NCBI GenBank assembly: GCA_900549215.1
Contig: URNJ01000030.1
Coordinates: forward strand, 1 to 15,297
Length of the DNA stretch: 15,297 bases
Direction of reading: 5' to 3'
DNA from: an uncultured Collinsella sp.
GTDB lineage: Bacteria > Actinomycetota > Coriobacteriia > Coriobacteriales > Coriobacteriaceae
Part shown: positions 5,440 through 13,325 of the stretch, in pieces
How the letters are laid out: each line of letters starts with the position of its first letter
Numbering within the stretch: the first letter of the stretch is position 1
Notes under the pieces: model-generated
The model's database searches: none
Told to the model about the DNA's origin: nothing
What the model saw: the letters and a program-made list of their open reading frames with translations, nothing else
Made by a program: the position numbers and the translations under genes

Positions 5440-8088
5440 ATGGTGAAAAAGTCACCGGAAAACACTACTCCCGCAATTGTGGACAACGTAGAGGCGCTTG
5501 AGGCTAAGCTCGCTCAGATGCGAGAGGCCCAGGCGCTTTTTGCTACGTACACGCAGGAGCAGGTCGACAAGATCTTCTATGAGGCCGCCATGGCCGCCAA
5601 CAAGGCTCGTATCCCGTTGGCGAAGATGGCCATCGAGGAGACCGGCCGCGGCGTTCTTGAGGACAAGGTCATCAAGAACCACTACGCCGCAGAGTACATC
5701 TACAACGCTTACAAGAACACCAAGACCTGTGGTGTCCTGGAGCGCGACGAGGCTTACGGCATCACCAAGATCGCCGAGCCCATCGGCATCGTGGGCGCCG
5801 TCATCCCGACGACCAACCCCACCTCCACCGCGATCTTCAAGACGCTGATCTGCCTGAAGACCCGCAACGCCATCATCATCTCCCCGCACCCGGCTGCCGC
5901 CAAGTGCACCATCGCCGCCGCCAAGCTCGTGCTTGACGCCGCCGTCAAGGCCGGCGCCCCCGAGGGCATCATCGGCTGGGTCGATGTCCCCTCCATCGAG
6001 CTGACCAACATGGTCATGCGCGACGTCGACATCATCCTCGCCACCGGTGGCCCGGGCATGGTCAAGGCCGCTTACTCCTCGGGCAAGCCCGCCCTGGGCG
6101 TTGGCGCCGGTAACACCCCGGTCGTCATCGACGACACCGCCGACGTGCTGCTCGCCGTCAACTCCATCATCCACTCCAAGACCTTCGACAACGGCATGAT
6201 CTGCGCTTCCGAGCAGTCCGTGACCGTAATCGACAGCATCTATGACCAGGTTAAGGCCGAGTTCCAGAAGCGCGGCTGCTACTTCGTCAAGCAGGGTGCC
6301 GAGATGGAGGCCCTGCGTGCCGCCATGTTCAAGAACGGCGCTCTCGATCACCGCATCCCCGGCATGGCCGCTGCCAAGATCGCCGAGCTCGCCGGCATCG
6401 AGGTTCCCGCCAAGACCAAGATCCTGATCGCCGAGGTCACCTCCACCGACCCCGCCAAGGAGGAGTTCTCCCACGAGAAGCTCTCCCCGGTCCTGGCCAT
6501 GTACCACGCCAAGGACTTCCAGGAGGCCGTCGACAAGGCCGAGCACCTCGTGCTCGCCGGTGGCCCGGGCCACACCGCCTCTCTGTACGTGCACCCCGCC
6601 CAGGCCGAGAAGATCAGCCTGTTCGAGCACGTCATGAAGGCCTGCCGTATCGTCATCAACACCCCGTCCTCGCACGGCGGCATCGGTGACCTGTACAACT
6701 TTGGCATGAAGCCGTCTCTGACCCTGGGCTGCGGCTCCTGGGGCGGCAACTCCGTCTCCGAGAACGTTGGGGTGAAGCACTTGATCAACGTTAAGACTGT
6801 GGCCGAGCGCCGTGAGAACATGCTGTGGTTCCGCGCTCCCGAGAAGGTCTACTTCAAGAAGGGTTCCACGCCCGTCGCCCTCGACGAGCTGGGCAACGTC
6901 ATGGGAAAGAAGCGCGCCTTCATCGTTACCGACCAGTTCCTCTTCAAGAATGGCAACACCCGCGCCATCGAGGCCAAGCTCGACGAGATGGGCATCGCCC
7001 ACGACTGCTTCTACGACGTCGAGCCCGATCCGTCGCTGCAGTGCGCACGTCGCGGCGCCAAGCAGATGGCTCTCTTTGAGCCGGACGTCATCATCGCCGT
7101 CGGCGGTGGCTCAGCTATGGACGCCGGCAAGATCATGTGGATGATGTACGAGCACCCCGAGTGCAAGTTTGAGGACATGGCCATGGACTTCATGGACATC
7201 CGCAAGCGTATCTTCACCTTCCCCGAGATGGGCAAGAAGGCCTACTTCGTCGCCGTCCCGACCTCCTCGGGTACCGGCTCCGAGTGCACGCCGTTCGCCA
7301 TCATCACAGACAAGGAGACCGGCATCAAGTGGCCGCTCGCCGACTACGCGCTGCTCCCCAACATGGCTATCGTCGACGCCGACAACTGCATGACCGCCCC
7401 GCGCGGCCTGACCGCTGCCTCCGGCATCGACGTCATGACCCACGCCATCGAGTCCTACGTCTCCATCATGGCTTCCGACTACACCAAGGGCCTCTCCGAG
7501 CGCGCTGCCAAGCTCGTCTTCGAGAACCTGCCCTCCAGCTTCACGAACGGCGCCAAGGACCCGCACGCCCGCGAGGAGATGCACAACGCCTCCTGCATGG
7601 CCGGTATGGCCTTCGCCAACGCCTTCCTGGGCCTCAACCACTCCATGGCCCACAAGCTCGGCGCTTTCCATCACCTGCCCCACGGCATCGCTAACGCCGT
7701 CATCCTGACCCGCGTCATGCGCTACAACGCCGCCGAGGCTCCCGTCAAGATGGGTACCTTCTCCCAGTATCCTTACCCCAACGCGCTGCACAACTACGCC
7801 GAGATGGCCAAGTACTGCGGTATCGAGGGCAAGGACGACAAGGAGGTCTTCGAGAACTTCATCACGAAGCTCGAGGAGCTCAAGGACTTCATCGGTGTCA
7901 AGAAGACCATCGCCGACTACGGTGTTGACGAGCAGTACTTCCTCGACACCCTCGACGAGATGACCGAGCAGGCATTCAACGACCAGTGCACCGGCGCTAA
8001 CCCGCGCTACCCGCTCATGAGCGAGATCAAGGAGCTCTACCTGGACGCCTACTACGGCCGCGAGCCCCAGGACTACGCCGTCTGCTAG
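5440..8088 (+). CDS. adhE: Bifunctional acetaldehyde-CoA / alcohol dehydrogenase AdhE
   Basis: AdhE reduces acetyl-CoA to acetaldehyde and then ethanol, consuming two NADH, and so balances redox in mixed-acid fermentation. At 882 aa it is full length. The N-terminal half (about 15-450) is a CoA-acylating aldehyde dehydrogenase with the nucleophile in FDNGMICASEQS (Cys255) and PIGIVGAVIPTTNPTS (114-129). The C-terminal half (about 465-870) is an iron-dependent alcohol dehydrogenase: GGGSAMDAGKIMW (555-567), TSSGTGSECTPFA (608-620) and the iron ligands Asp664, His668, His734, His748, whose spacing exactly matches that of the E. coli enzyme. AAGGAG lies 6 nt before the ATG. Homologues assemble into helical spirosomes; nothing here argues against it. 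Codon use is strongly biased to C-ending codons, consistent with high expression. A kinase gene follows after 89 nt. Confidence 0.98.
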   Translation: MVKKSPENTTPAIVDNVEALEAKLAQMREAQALFATYTQEQVDKIFYEAAMAANKARIPLAKMAIEETGRGVLEDKVIKNHYAAEYIYNAYKNTKTCGVLERDEAYGITKIAEPIGIVGAVIPTTNPTSTAIFKTLICLKTRNAIIISPHPAAAKCTIAAAKLVLDAAVKAGAPEGIIGWVDVPSIELTNMVMRDVDIILATGGPGMVKAAYSSGKPALGVGAGNTPVVIDDTADVLLAVNSIIHSKTFDNGMICASEQSVTVIDSIYDQVKAEFQKRGCYFVKQGAEMEALRAAMFKNGALDHRIPGMAAAKIAELAGIEVPAKTKILIAEVTSTDPAKEEFSHEKLSPVLAMYHAKDFQEAVDKAEHLVLAGGPGHTASLYVHPAQAEKISLFEHVMKACRIVINTPSSHGGIGDLYNFGMKPSLTLGCGSWGGNSVSENVGVKHLINVKTVAERRENMLWFRAPEKVYFKKGSTPVALDELGNVMGKKRAFIVTDQFLFKNGNTRAIEAKLDEMGIAHDCFYDVEPDPSLQCARRGAKQMALFEPDVIIAVGGGSAMDAGKIMWMMYEHPECKFEDMAMDFMDIRKRIFTFPEMGKKAYFVAVPTSSGTGSECTPFAIITDKETGIKWPLADYALLPNMAIVDADNCMTAPRGLTAASGIDVMTHAIESYVSIMASDYTKGLSERAAKLVFENLPSSFTNGAKDPHAREEMHNASCMAGMAFANAFLGLNHSMAHKLGAFHHLPHGIANAVILTRVMRYNAAEAPVKMGTFSQYPYPNALHNYAEMAKYCGIEGKDDKEVFENFITKLEELKDFIGVKKTIADYGVDEQYFLDTLDEMTEQAFNDQCTGANPRYPLMSEIKELYLDAYYGREPQDYAVC

Positions 8089-8106
8089 TTTTTAGCACGG
8101 TTTTTT

Positions 8107-8144
8107 GCGGCGGGGGTGCACGGGTGTTTCACCCCCCCCCGCCG
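8107..8144 (+). other. GC-rich hairpin with a nine-C run after adhE
   Basis: CGGCGGGGGTG (8109-8119) can pair with CAC, a C-run and GCCG (8130-8144). The left arm has five G while the right has nine C, leaving about four unpaired C. There is no T-run downstream; the T-run is upstream (8101-8106). It could be a weak adhE terminator or an RNA 3'-end stabiliser that permits some readthrough into the kinase gene. The homopolymer could also be a slippage site or an assembly error. Confidence 0.5.
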
Positions 8145-8177
8145 TCGCTTCTATCGCATCGTTGAAAGGATGCAACC

Positions 8178-8942
8178 ATGCTGCTACCCGATTCCAAGAC
8201 CGAGCTCGTCCGCCGTGGCAACAAGGTCGTTTACGACCTGGGCGACAAGATCGTCAAGGTCTTTAACGAGACCAAGCCTGTCTCCGACGTGTTCAACGAG
8301 GCTTTGAATCTTGCCCGCATCAATGAGTGCGGCATCCGCAGCCCCAAGGCTCTTGAGGTTTCCCAGCTCGAGAACGCCAACGGCTGGGCGCTCGTGACCG
8401 AGAAGGTTCCGGGCACCACCCTTGCCGAGAAGATGACTGCCGAGCCTCAGCGCTTCGGTGAGTACCTCGAGATGTTCGTCGACCTCCAGATCGAGATCCA
8501 CGGCTACACCTCCCCGCTGCTCAACCGTCAGCGCGACAAGTACGCCCGCATGATCGACAGCCTTGATCAGCTCAATGCCACCACGCGCTACAACCTTCAG
8601 GAGCGTCTGGACGGCATGACCAAGGAGTTCAAGGTCTGCCACGGCGACTTCAACCCCTCCAACGTCATCGTCGGCGACGACGGCCAGCTCTATGTGTGCG
8701 ACTGGGCACACGCCACCCAGGGCTCCCCTGCTGCCGACGTTGCCACCACCTACCTGCTCTTTGCCCTCAACAGCAAGGACCAGGCCGAGGCCTACCTGGA
8801 GCTCTACTGCGACCGCGCCGACATGCCCATGCAGGTCGTGCGTCAGTGGACGAGCATCGTTGCCGCTTCCGAGCTCGCTCGTAAGCGCAACGTGAACGAT
8901 GAGTTCCTGAAGAACTGGATCGACGTCGTCGATTATCAGTAA
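8178..8942 (+). CDS. Aminoglycoside phosphotransferase / choline kinase-fold protein, substrate unknown
   Basis: A 254-aa member of the APH-type small-molecule kinase superfamily. Visible parts are the ATP-site lysine in KIVKVFN (Lys27), a likely helix-C glutamate (Glu41), the hinge-like ALVTEKVPGTTL (71-82), the Brenner catalytic loop VCHGDFNPSNVIV (His155, Asp157, Asn162) and the metal-binding aspartate in VCDWAHA (Asp175). All key residues are present, so it is probably active. It resembles the short anonymous APH-like proteins of gut anaerobes rather than a known resistance enzyme; a metabolite kinase role is more plausible than drug resistance, but the substrate cannot be read from sequence. 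AAAGGA lies 7 nt before the ATG. It lies 89 nt behind adhE with no strong terminator between, so partial co-transcription is possible. Its own terminator follows at 8975. Confidence 0.85.
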   Translation: MLLPDSKTELVRRGNKVVYDLGDKIVKVFNETKPVSDVFNEALNLARINECGIRSPKALEVSQLENANGWALVTEKVPGTTLAEKMTAEPQRFGEYLEMFVDLQIEIHGYTSPLLNRQRDKYARMIDSLDQLNATTRYNLQERLDGMTKEFKVCHGDFNPSNVIVGDDGQLYVCDWAHATQGSPAADVATTYLLFALNSKDQAEAYLELYCDRADMPMQVVRQWTSIVAASELARKRNVNDEFLKNWIDVVDYQ

Positions 8943-8974
8943 TATCTGAGCGATTTATTTCGCATCGGAGGCAC

Positions 8975-9018
8975 AAGGAAAACCCCGCAGCTCGCATGGG
9001 CTGTGGGGTTTTCCTTTT
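8975..9018 (+). terminator. Intrinsic terminator after the kinase gene
   Basis: A 17-bp stem, AAGGAAAACCCCGCAGC (8975-8991) with GCTGTGGGGTTTTCCTT (9000-9016), one mismatch, short loop, then TT. The A and T tracts in the stem make it likely to end transcription on the plus strand and possibly on both. Confidence 0.9.
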
Positions 9019-9041
9019 AGATATCGAGGATGCCACAAGAT

Positions 9042-9090
9042 AAAAGGACGGCCCCGCATCTCCCCGATCTGGAGAAATGCGGGGCCGTCC
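9042..9090 (-). terminator. Intrinsic terminator of the cdsA-proS operon
   Basis: GGACGGCCCCGCAT (9046-9059) pairs perfectly with ATGCGGGGCCGTCC (9077-9090); inside, CTCC/GGAG can extend the stem. Read on the minus strand the stem is followed by TTTTAT. It lies about 30 nt after the proS stop and is convergent with the terminator at 8975. Confidence 0.92.
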
Positions 9091-9120
9091 CGTATATCGA
9101 ACTACAAGCGAAATCGTCGA

Positions 9121-10842
9121 TTAACGGCGTGCTGCCTTCACAAGCTCGGCGACCTTGGCGACGACCTCGTCGATCGCCACATCCTCGCGCTCACCCGTGG
9201 CACGGTCCTTGAGCTCAACGGTGCCATTCTTAAGGCCACGCTTACCCAGAACGACCTGATACGGGAAGCCCATAAGATCGTTGTCGGCAAACTTAAAGCC
9301 GGGACGCTCGTCGCGGTCGTCGACGACAACCTCGATACCCTCGGCGCACAGGCCATCAACGATCTGCTCGCAGACGATAGCGCACTCCTCCTTCTTGGGA
9401 TCGAGCGGAATCACCGCGACCTCGTACGGGGCAACGGAGACCGGCCAGACGATGCCGTGCTCGTCGTTGTGCTGCTCCACGACGGCAGCGAGCGAGCGGG
9501 ACACACCAACGCCGTAGCAACCCATGATGAGCGGCTTCTCCTTACCGTCCTCATCCATAAAGGTGGCACCCATGGCCTCGGAATACTTGGTGCCCAGCTG
9601 GAAGACCTGAGAGACCTCGATGCCACGGGCAGCAGAGAGCGGCTTGCCGCAGTGCGGGCAGGGGTCGCCGGCGACAACGGTGACCAGATCAGCCCACTCG
9701 TCGACGGTAAAGTCGCGCTCGGGGCAGGCACCGGTAAAGTGATAGTCGACCTCGTTGGCACCGCAGGCCCACTGCTTGGACTCGCGCAGGCTCTCGTCGC
9801 AGACCAGACGAATGCCCTCGGGCAGGTTAACCGGTCCGATAAAGCCCTTATGCAGACCGTAGGTCTGGAGCTCCTCATCGGTCATCATGCGATAACCCTT
9901 GCCAAAGACATGCTCGGCCTTGCAGTCATTGAGCTCATGATCGCCCGGGACAATGGCCACGACTGGCTTGCCCTCGGCATCGATGAGAGCCAAGGACTTG
10001 CGCGTGCCGTTCTCGGGGAAGCCAAAGAACTTTGCAACGGCCTCGATGGTGCCCATGCCCGGAGTCTTGACCTTGGTGAGCGTACCGTCGCCAGGACCCT
10101 CGGTCACAACGACCTTGGTGCTTGCGGCCTCATCGTCGGCAGCGAAGCCGCAATCGTCGCAGTAGACGAGCGAAGCCTCGCCGGCGTCGGCCAAAGCCAT
10201 ATACTCGACGGAGGTATCGCCACCGATCTCGCCGGAGTCGGCGACAACGGGCAGGGCCTTGATGTAGCAGCGCTCGCAAATGTTGGCATAGGCCTGCTTC
10301 ATCTTGTCGTACTCCTCCTGCAGGCTCTCCTGCGTGGCGGAGAAGCTGTAGGCGTCCTTCATGATGAACTCGCGACCGCGCATCAGGCCAAAGCGGGGAC
10401 GGAACTCGTCACGGAACTTGTCCTGGATGTGGTAGAGGTTGACGGGAAGCTGCTTATAGGAGCGCAGTTCATTGCGCACCAGGGCGGTGACAGTCTCCTC
10501 GTGGGTGGGGCCCAGCACGAACTCACGGCCGTGACGGTCATCGAAGCGCACGAGCTCCTTGCCATAGGCATCGATACGGCCGGACTCACGCCACAGCTCG
10601 GCATCGACCATGATAGGCATCATGAGCTCCTGGGCACCGGCGGCATCCATCTCGTCGCGCACGATGTTCTCGATCTTGCGGATCGAGCGCCATGCGAGCG
10701 GCAGATAGGAATACAGGCCGGCGGCCTCCTTGCGGATCATGCCGGCGCGAAGCAGCAGACGGTGGCTCGCAAGCTCGGCGTCCGCCGGATCCTCTTTGAG
10801 CGTCGGCGCGTAAAGCTTAGACATATACATTGCTCGAGTCAT
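9121..10842 (-). CDS. proS: Prolyl-tRNA synthetase, bacterial type
   Basis: Charges tRNA-Pro with proline. The 573-aa protein is the prokaryotic ProRS form with an inserted editing domain. Class II motifs are visible: RKEAAGLYSYLPLAWR (37-52), the GPTHEE block (111-116), motif 2 in DKFRDEFRPRFGLMRGREF (141-159) and motif 3 in GCYGVGVSR (441-449). The INS editing domain lies between about 225 and 405, bordered by CDDC (228-231) and CPHC (395-398) cysteine pairs. The anticodon-binding domain covers about 470-570 (DDRDERPGFKFADNDLMGFP). GGAG precedes the ATG at 10840-10842 by 6-7 nt, and the preceding ispG stop directly abuts it (TAAATG), so the two are translationally linked. It is the last gene of the operon, followed by the terminator at 9042-9090. 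Confidence 0.98.
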   Translation of the reverse strand: MTRAMYMSKLYAPTLKEDPADAELASHRLLLRAGMIRKEAAGLYSYLPLAWRSIRKIENIVRDEMDAAGAQELMMPIMVDAELWRESGRIDAYGKELVRFDDRHGREFVLGPTHEETVTALVRNELRSYKQLPVNLYHIQDKFRDEFRPRFGLMRGREFIMKDAYSFSATQESLQEEYDKMKQAYANICERCYIKALPVVADSGEIGGDTSVEYMALADAGEASLVYCDDCGFAADDEAASTKVVVTEGPGDGTLTKVKTPGMGTIEAVAKFFGFPENGTRKSLALIDAEGKPVVAIVPGDHELNDCKAEHVFGKGYRMMTDEELQTYGLHKGFIGPVNLPEGIRLVCDESLRESKQWACGANEVDYHFTGACPERDFTVDEWADLVTVVAGDPCPHCGKPLSAARGIEVSQVFQLGTKYSEAMGATFMDEDGKEKPLIMGCYGVGVSRSLAAVVEQHNDEHGIVWPVSVAPYEVAVIPLDPKKEECAIVCEQIVDGLCAEGIEVVVDDRDERPGFKFADNDLMGFPYQVVLGKRGLKNGTVELKDRATGEREDVAIDEVVAKVAELVKAARR

Positions 10843-11925
10843 TTACTTCTCCTCAATAAGCTTGTCGACCTCGGCCATGAGCGCGTCGACAATTTGATCC
10901 TCAGCTACTTTACCAATGATCTGGCCATGCGAAAAGAGCAGGCCCTGACCTCGTCCACAGGCCACGCCCAAGTCGGCGTCGGAAGCCTCGCCGGGGCCAT
11001 TAACGGCACATCCCATCACGGCGATGGAAAGCGGCGCGGAATAGTTCTTCAGTCGCTCGGTAACCTCCTCGGCGATGGGAATGAGGTTGACCTGGCAACG
11101 AGCGCACGTGGGACACGAGACAATCTCGGGACCACGGCGACGCAGGCCCAGCGACTGCAAAATTCCCCAGGCAACCGGCGGCTCCTCAACCGGATCGGCT
11201 GTGAGCGACACACGCATGGTGTCGCCAATGCCTTCGAAAAGCAAGATACCCAAGCCTACAGAGCTCTTGATGGTGCCCTGGAGCTTGGTCCCCGCCTCCG
11301 TCACGCCCAGGTGAAGCGGAACGTGGGGAATCTCACGCGACAGGGCTCGATAGGTATCAAGCGTCGTTTGCACGCTATGGGCCTTGGCCGAAAGCACAAT
11401 GTTCGTAAAACCGCGGTCCTCAAAGTGCTTGACGAAACGCTCGCTCGACATCACGAGCTTCTCGGGCTGCGTAAGCTCGTCGCGCTCAGCGATATCCTGC
11501 TCGAGTGAGCCGGCGTTGACACCGATGCGAATCGCACAGCCCGCAGCGCCGGCGGCGTCGATGACGGCATCGACCTTAGCCCAATCGCCGATATTGCCGG
11601 GATTGATGCGAAGCTTGGCGGCACCAGCCTCGACGGCGCCGATGGCGAGCTTATGGTTAAAGTGAATATCGGCGACGATCGGCACCGGAGACTCGGCACA
11701 GATGGTGCGGAAACCCTCAAGCGCGGCCTCGGTGGGCACGCTCACGCGCACGATATCGCAGCCAGCCTGCGCCAACGCGCACACTTGCGCAAGCGTTGCC
11801 TGGGCGTCAGCGGTATCGGTGCAGGTCATGGATTGGACCACCACCGGCGCGCCGCCACCGATCTGCACACCGCCCACATGCACGGGGCGCGTCAACTCGC
11901 GCGGCAAAGGATGGGTTAAAGACAA
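10843..11925 (-). CDS. ispG: 4-hydroxy-3-methylbut-2-en-1-yl diphosphate synthase IspG (GcpE)
   Basis: Converts methylerythritol cyclodiphosphate to HMBPP, the penultimate MEP-pathway step, using a [4Fe-4S] cluster. The 360-aa protein has the TIM-barrel half with GGGAPVVVQSMT (23-34), VADIHFNHKLA (84-94) and RINPGNIG (106-113), and the cluster domain with SCPTCARC (Cys271, Cys274), MGCAVNGPGE (Cys306) and Glu313. These ligands are offset by only one residue from those of E. coli IspG. The frame is open to 12012, overlapping rseP, but a GGGGAG site lies 8 nt upstream of a TTG (11923-11925) that gives MSLTHPLPRELTRPVHVGG, close to the family N-terminus. A GTG at 11932-11934 touches the ribosome site and is less likely. 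It starts 13 nt after the rseP stop. Dxr of the same pathway is two genes upstream. Confidence 0.96.
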   Translation of the reverse strand: MSLTHPLPRELTRPVHVGGVQIGGGAPVVVQSMTCTDTADAQATLAQVCALAQAGCDIVRVSVPTEAALEGFRTICAESPVPIVADIHFNHKLAIGAVEAGAAKLRINPGNIGDWAKVDAVIDAAGAAGCAIRIGVNAGSLEQDIAERDELTQPEKLVMSSERFVKHFEDRGFTNIVLSAKAHSVQTTLDTYRALSREIPHVPLHLGVTEAGTKLQGTIKSSVGLGILLFEGIGDTMRVSLTADPVEEPPVAWGILQSLGLRRRGPEIVSCPTCARCQVNLIPIAEEVTERLKNYSAPLSIAVMGCAVNGPGEASDADLGVACGRGQGLLFSHGQIIGKVAEDQIVDALMAEVDKLIEEK

Positions 11926-11938
11926 TCCAAACACTCCC

Positions 11939-13300
11939 CTACAAAATAAATCGAAGGACGTCGGAACGAAGCATATAGACAAATAGCAGTGCAAAGAGCG
12001 CGATGCCAACATAGCTCACAATCGTCTGCACCTTGAGTGGCAGCTCGCGACCCGCAAACTTTTGAATGATCTCGATGACCAGCTTGCCGCCATCGAGTGG
12101 TGGGATGGGCAACAGGTTCATAAAGCCAAGCGAGAACGAAATGAGGGCGGCAAACGAAAGGAACGTGGCAGGGCCGGCAGCAGCAGCCTGTGAGGACATA
12201 ACGCTAATGCCCACGATCGAAGAAGACTGATCGAGAATCTCCATCGTATGCTGCGGCTGGAGCAGGCGCATCACGCCCTCCGCTGTCCGCACGACATAGG
12301 AGAACGACAGGCGAGCCGACGTGATGGGGTCTAAACGGACCACCTGCGTAGAGGCATACACACCTAGGCGCTCGTCCTCTTTGAGCGCAACCGAGGTCGA
12401 ATGCTGCTTGCCGTCGCGCTCATACTCAATGGCGATATCGTCCTTACCGGCGGCCTTGCCGATGGCATCGTAAACGTCCATCCAGGTAGCGCACGATACT
12501 CCGTCAACCGAAAGGATCGCGTCGCCGCCCTCGATACCCGCCTTGGCGGCAATAGACCCCTCGTCAACCTGACCGATCACGTTGGTATCCATCGGCACGG
12601 TGACACCCGCAATAGAGTAGATGCTCATAAGCAGCAAAAAGCCCGTCAGGATATTGACGAGAATGCCCGCGAGCAGCATAAAGGCGCGCTTGAGAAAACC
12701 CTGGCCCAGATAGGTATGCGAACGCTCTTGCGCAAGGAACTCGGCTTCGCCGCACGGCAGCTCCCACACATCGCCCTCGGCAGTCGCATGCTCTCGATCG
12801 AACCGGCGGCCGTCAAAGGTGGTGTAGCCCGCCGCGTCTCGCGGCAGCGTCTGATACTTGTTGGGATAGTAGCTCGGCGAGGGCTTCTCCCCTTCCTCAT
12901 ACCAGGGCGCGATGGAGCCCCAACCCAAGAGCAAGGCACATGCCTCGAGCACATCCCCCTCGGACAGCTCAAGTTCGGCGGCAAGGTCGGCAACGGTCAC
13001 GCGACCATGACGATAGATAGCCGCGAGCACGCGATCGGCGCACGAGACGTCGGTCGGATCCATACCGCAGATGGCAGCGTAGCCACCCAGCAGCAGCGGG
13101 GTCACGCCAAACTTAGTTCCAATGCGACGCGACGTGTAATGGATGTCAAAGCGGCACGGAAGGCCCAAAAAGAACTCGGTCACACGGACGCCGCAGGCAC
13201 GCGCCGCCAAAAAGTGGCCGCCCTCGTGCAAAAACACGAGGACGGAAAGCATCAGCAGGCCCCAAAAGACCGATGAAAGAACGCTCAGAACAGTATCCAT
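11939..13300 (-). CDS. rseP: RIP (site-2 type) intramembrane metalloprotease, RseP/RasP family, with cytosolic insertion
   Basis: Zinc protease that cuts membrane-spanning substrates such as anti-sigma factors. The roughly 453-aa protein has the active-site helix VLVFLHEGGHFLAARACGV (HExxH at 25-29), a membrane re-entrant part ending LLLGGYAAICGM (69-80), a TM segment LLAGILVNILTGFLLLMSI (209-227), one PDZ domain (about 239-312) and the second metal motif MNLLPIPPLDGGKL (394-407; Asp403). Residues about 81-195 form an insertion not found in typical 420-aa Gram-positive homologues; residues 88-131 read like a winged helix (see findings). Start choice is uncertain: the ATG at 13298-13300 lies 15 nt from AAGGA, while an upstream TTG (13313-13315) touches it. 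Its position between dxr and ispG is common. The substrate is not evident. Confidence 0.93.
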   Translation of the reverse strand: MDTVLSVLSSVFWGLLMLSVLVFLHEGGHFLAARACGVRVTEFFLGLPCRFDIHYTSRRIGTKFGVTPLLLGGYAAICGMDPTDVSCADRVLAAIYRHGRVTVADLAAELELSEGDVLEACALLLGWGSIAPWYEEGEKPSPSYYPNKYQTLPRDAAGYTTFDGRRFDREHATAEGDVWELPCGEAEFLAQERSHTYLGQGFLKRAFMLLAGILVNILTGFLLLMSIYSIAGVTVPMDTNVIGQVDEGSIAAKAGIEGGDAILSVDGVSCATWMDVYDAIGKAAGKDDIAIEYERDGKQHSTSVALKEDERLGVYASTQVVRLDPITSARLSFSYVVRTAEGVMRLLQPQHTMEILDQSSSIVGISVMSSQAAAAGPATFLSFAALISFSLGFMNLLPIPPLDGGKLVIEIIQKFAGRELPLKVQTIVSYVGIALFALLFVYMLRSDVLRFIL

Positions 13301-13325
13301 AAAACGAAAAAGCAATCCTTATGGG

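Noticed and set aside
5452..7002. 516-codon open frame on the minus strand opposite adhE
   Set aside because: Shadow of the aldehyde dehydrogenase half of AdhE, created by strong third-position GC; low-complexity Gly/Asp/Val/Leu composition and no domain.
8178..8942. Antibiotic (aminoglycoside) resistance gene
   Set aside because: It has the general kinase fold only; no feature specific to a known resistance subclass and no mobile context at this site.
9457..11508. 683-codon open frame on the plus strand across proS and ispG
   Set aside because: Antisense to two confidently identified genes and spanning their junction; repetitive Ala/Gly/Leu/Asp composition and no recognisable motif.
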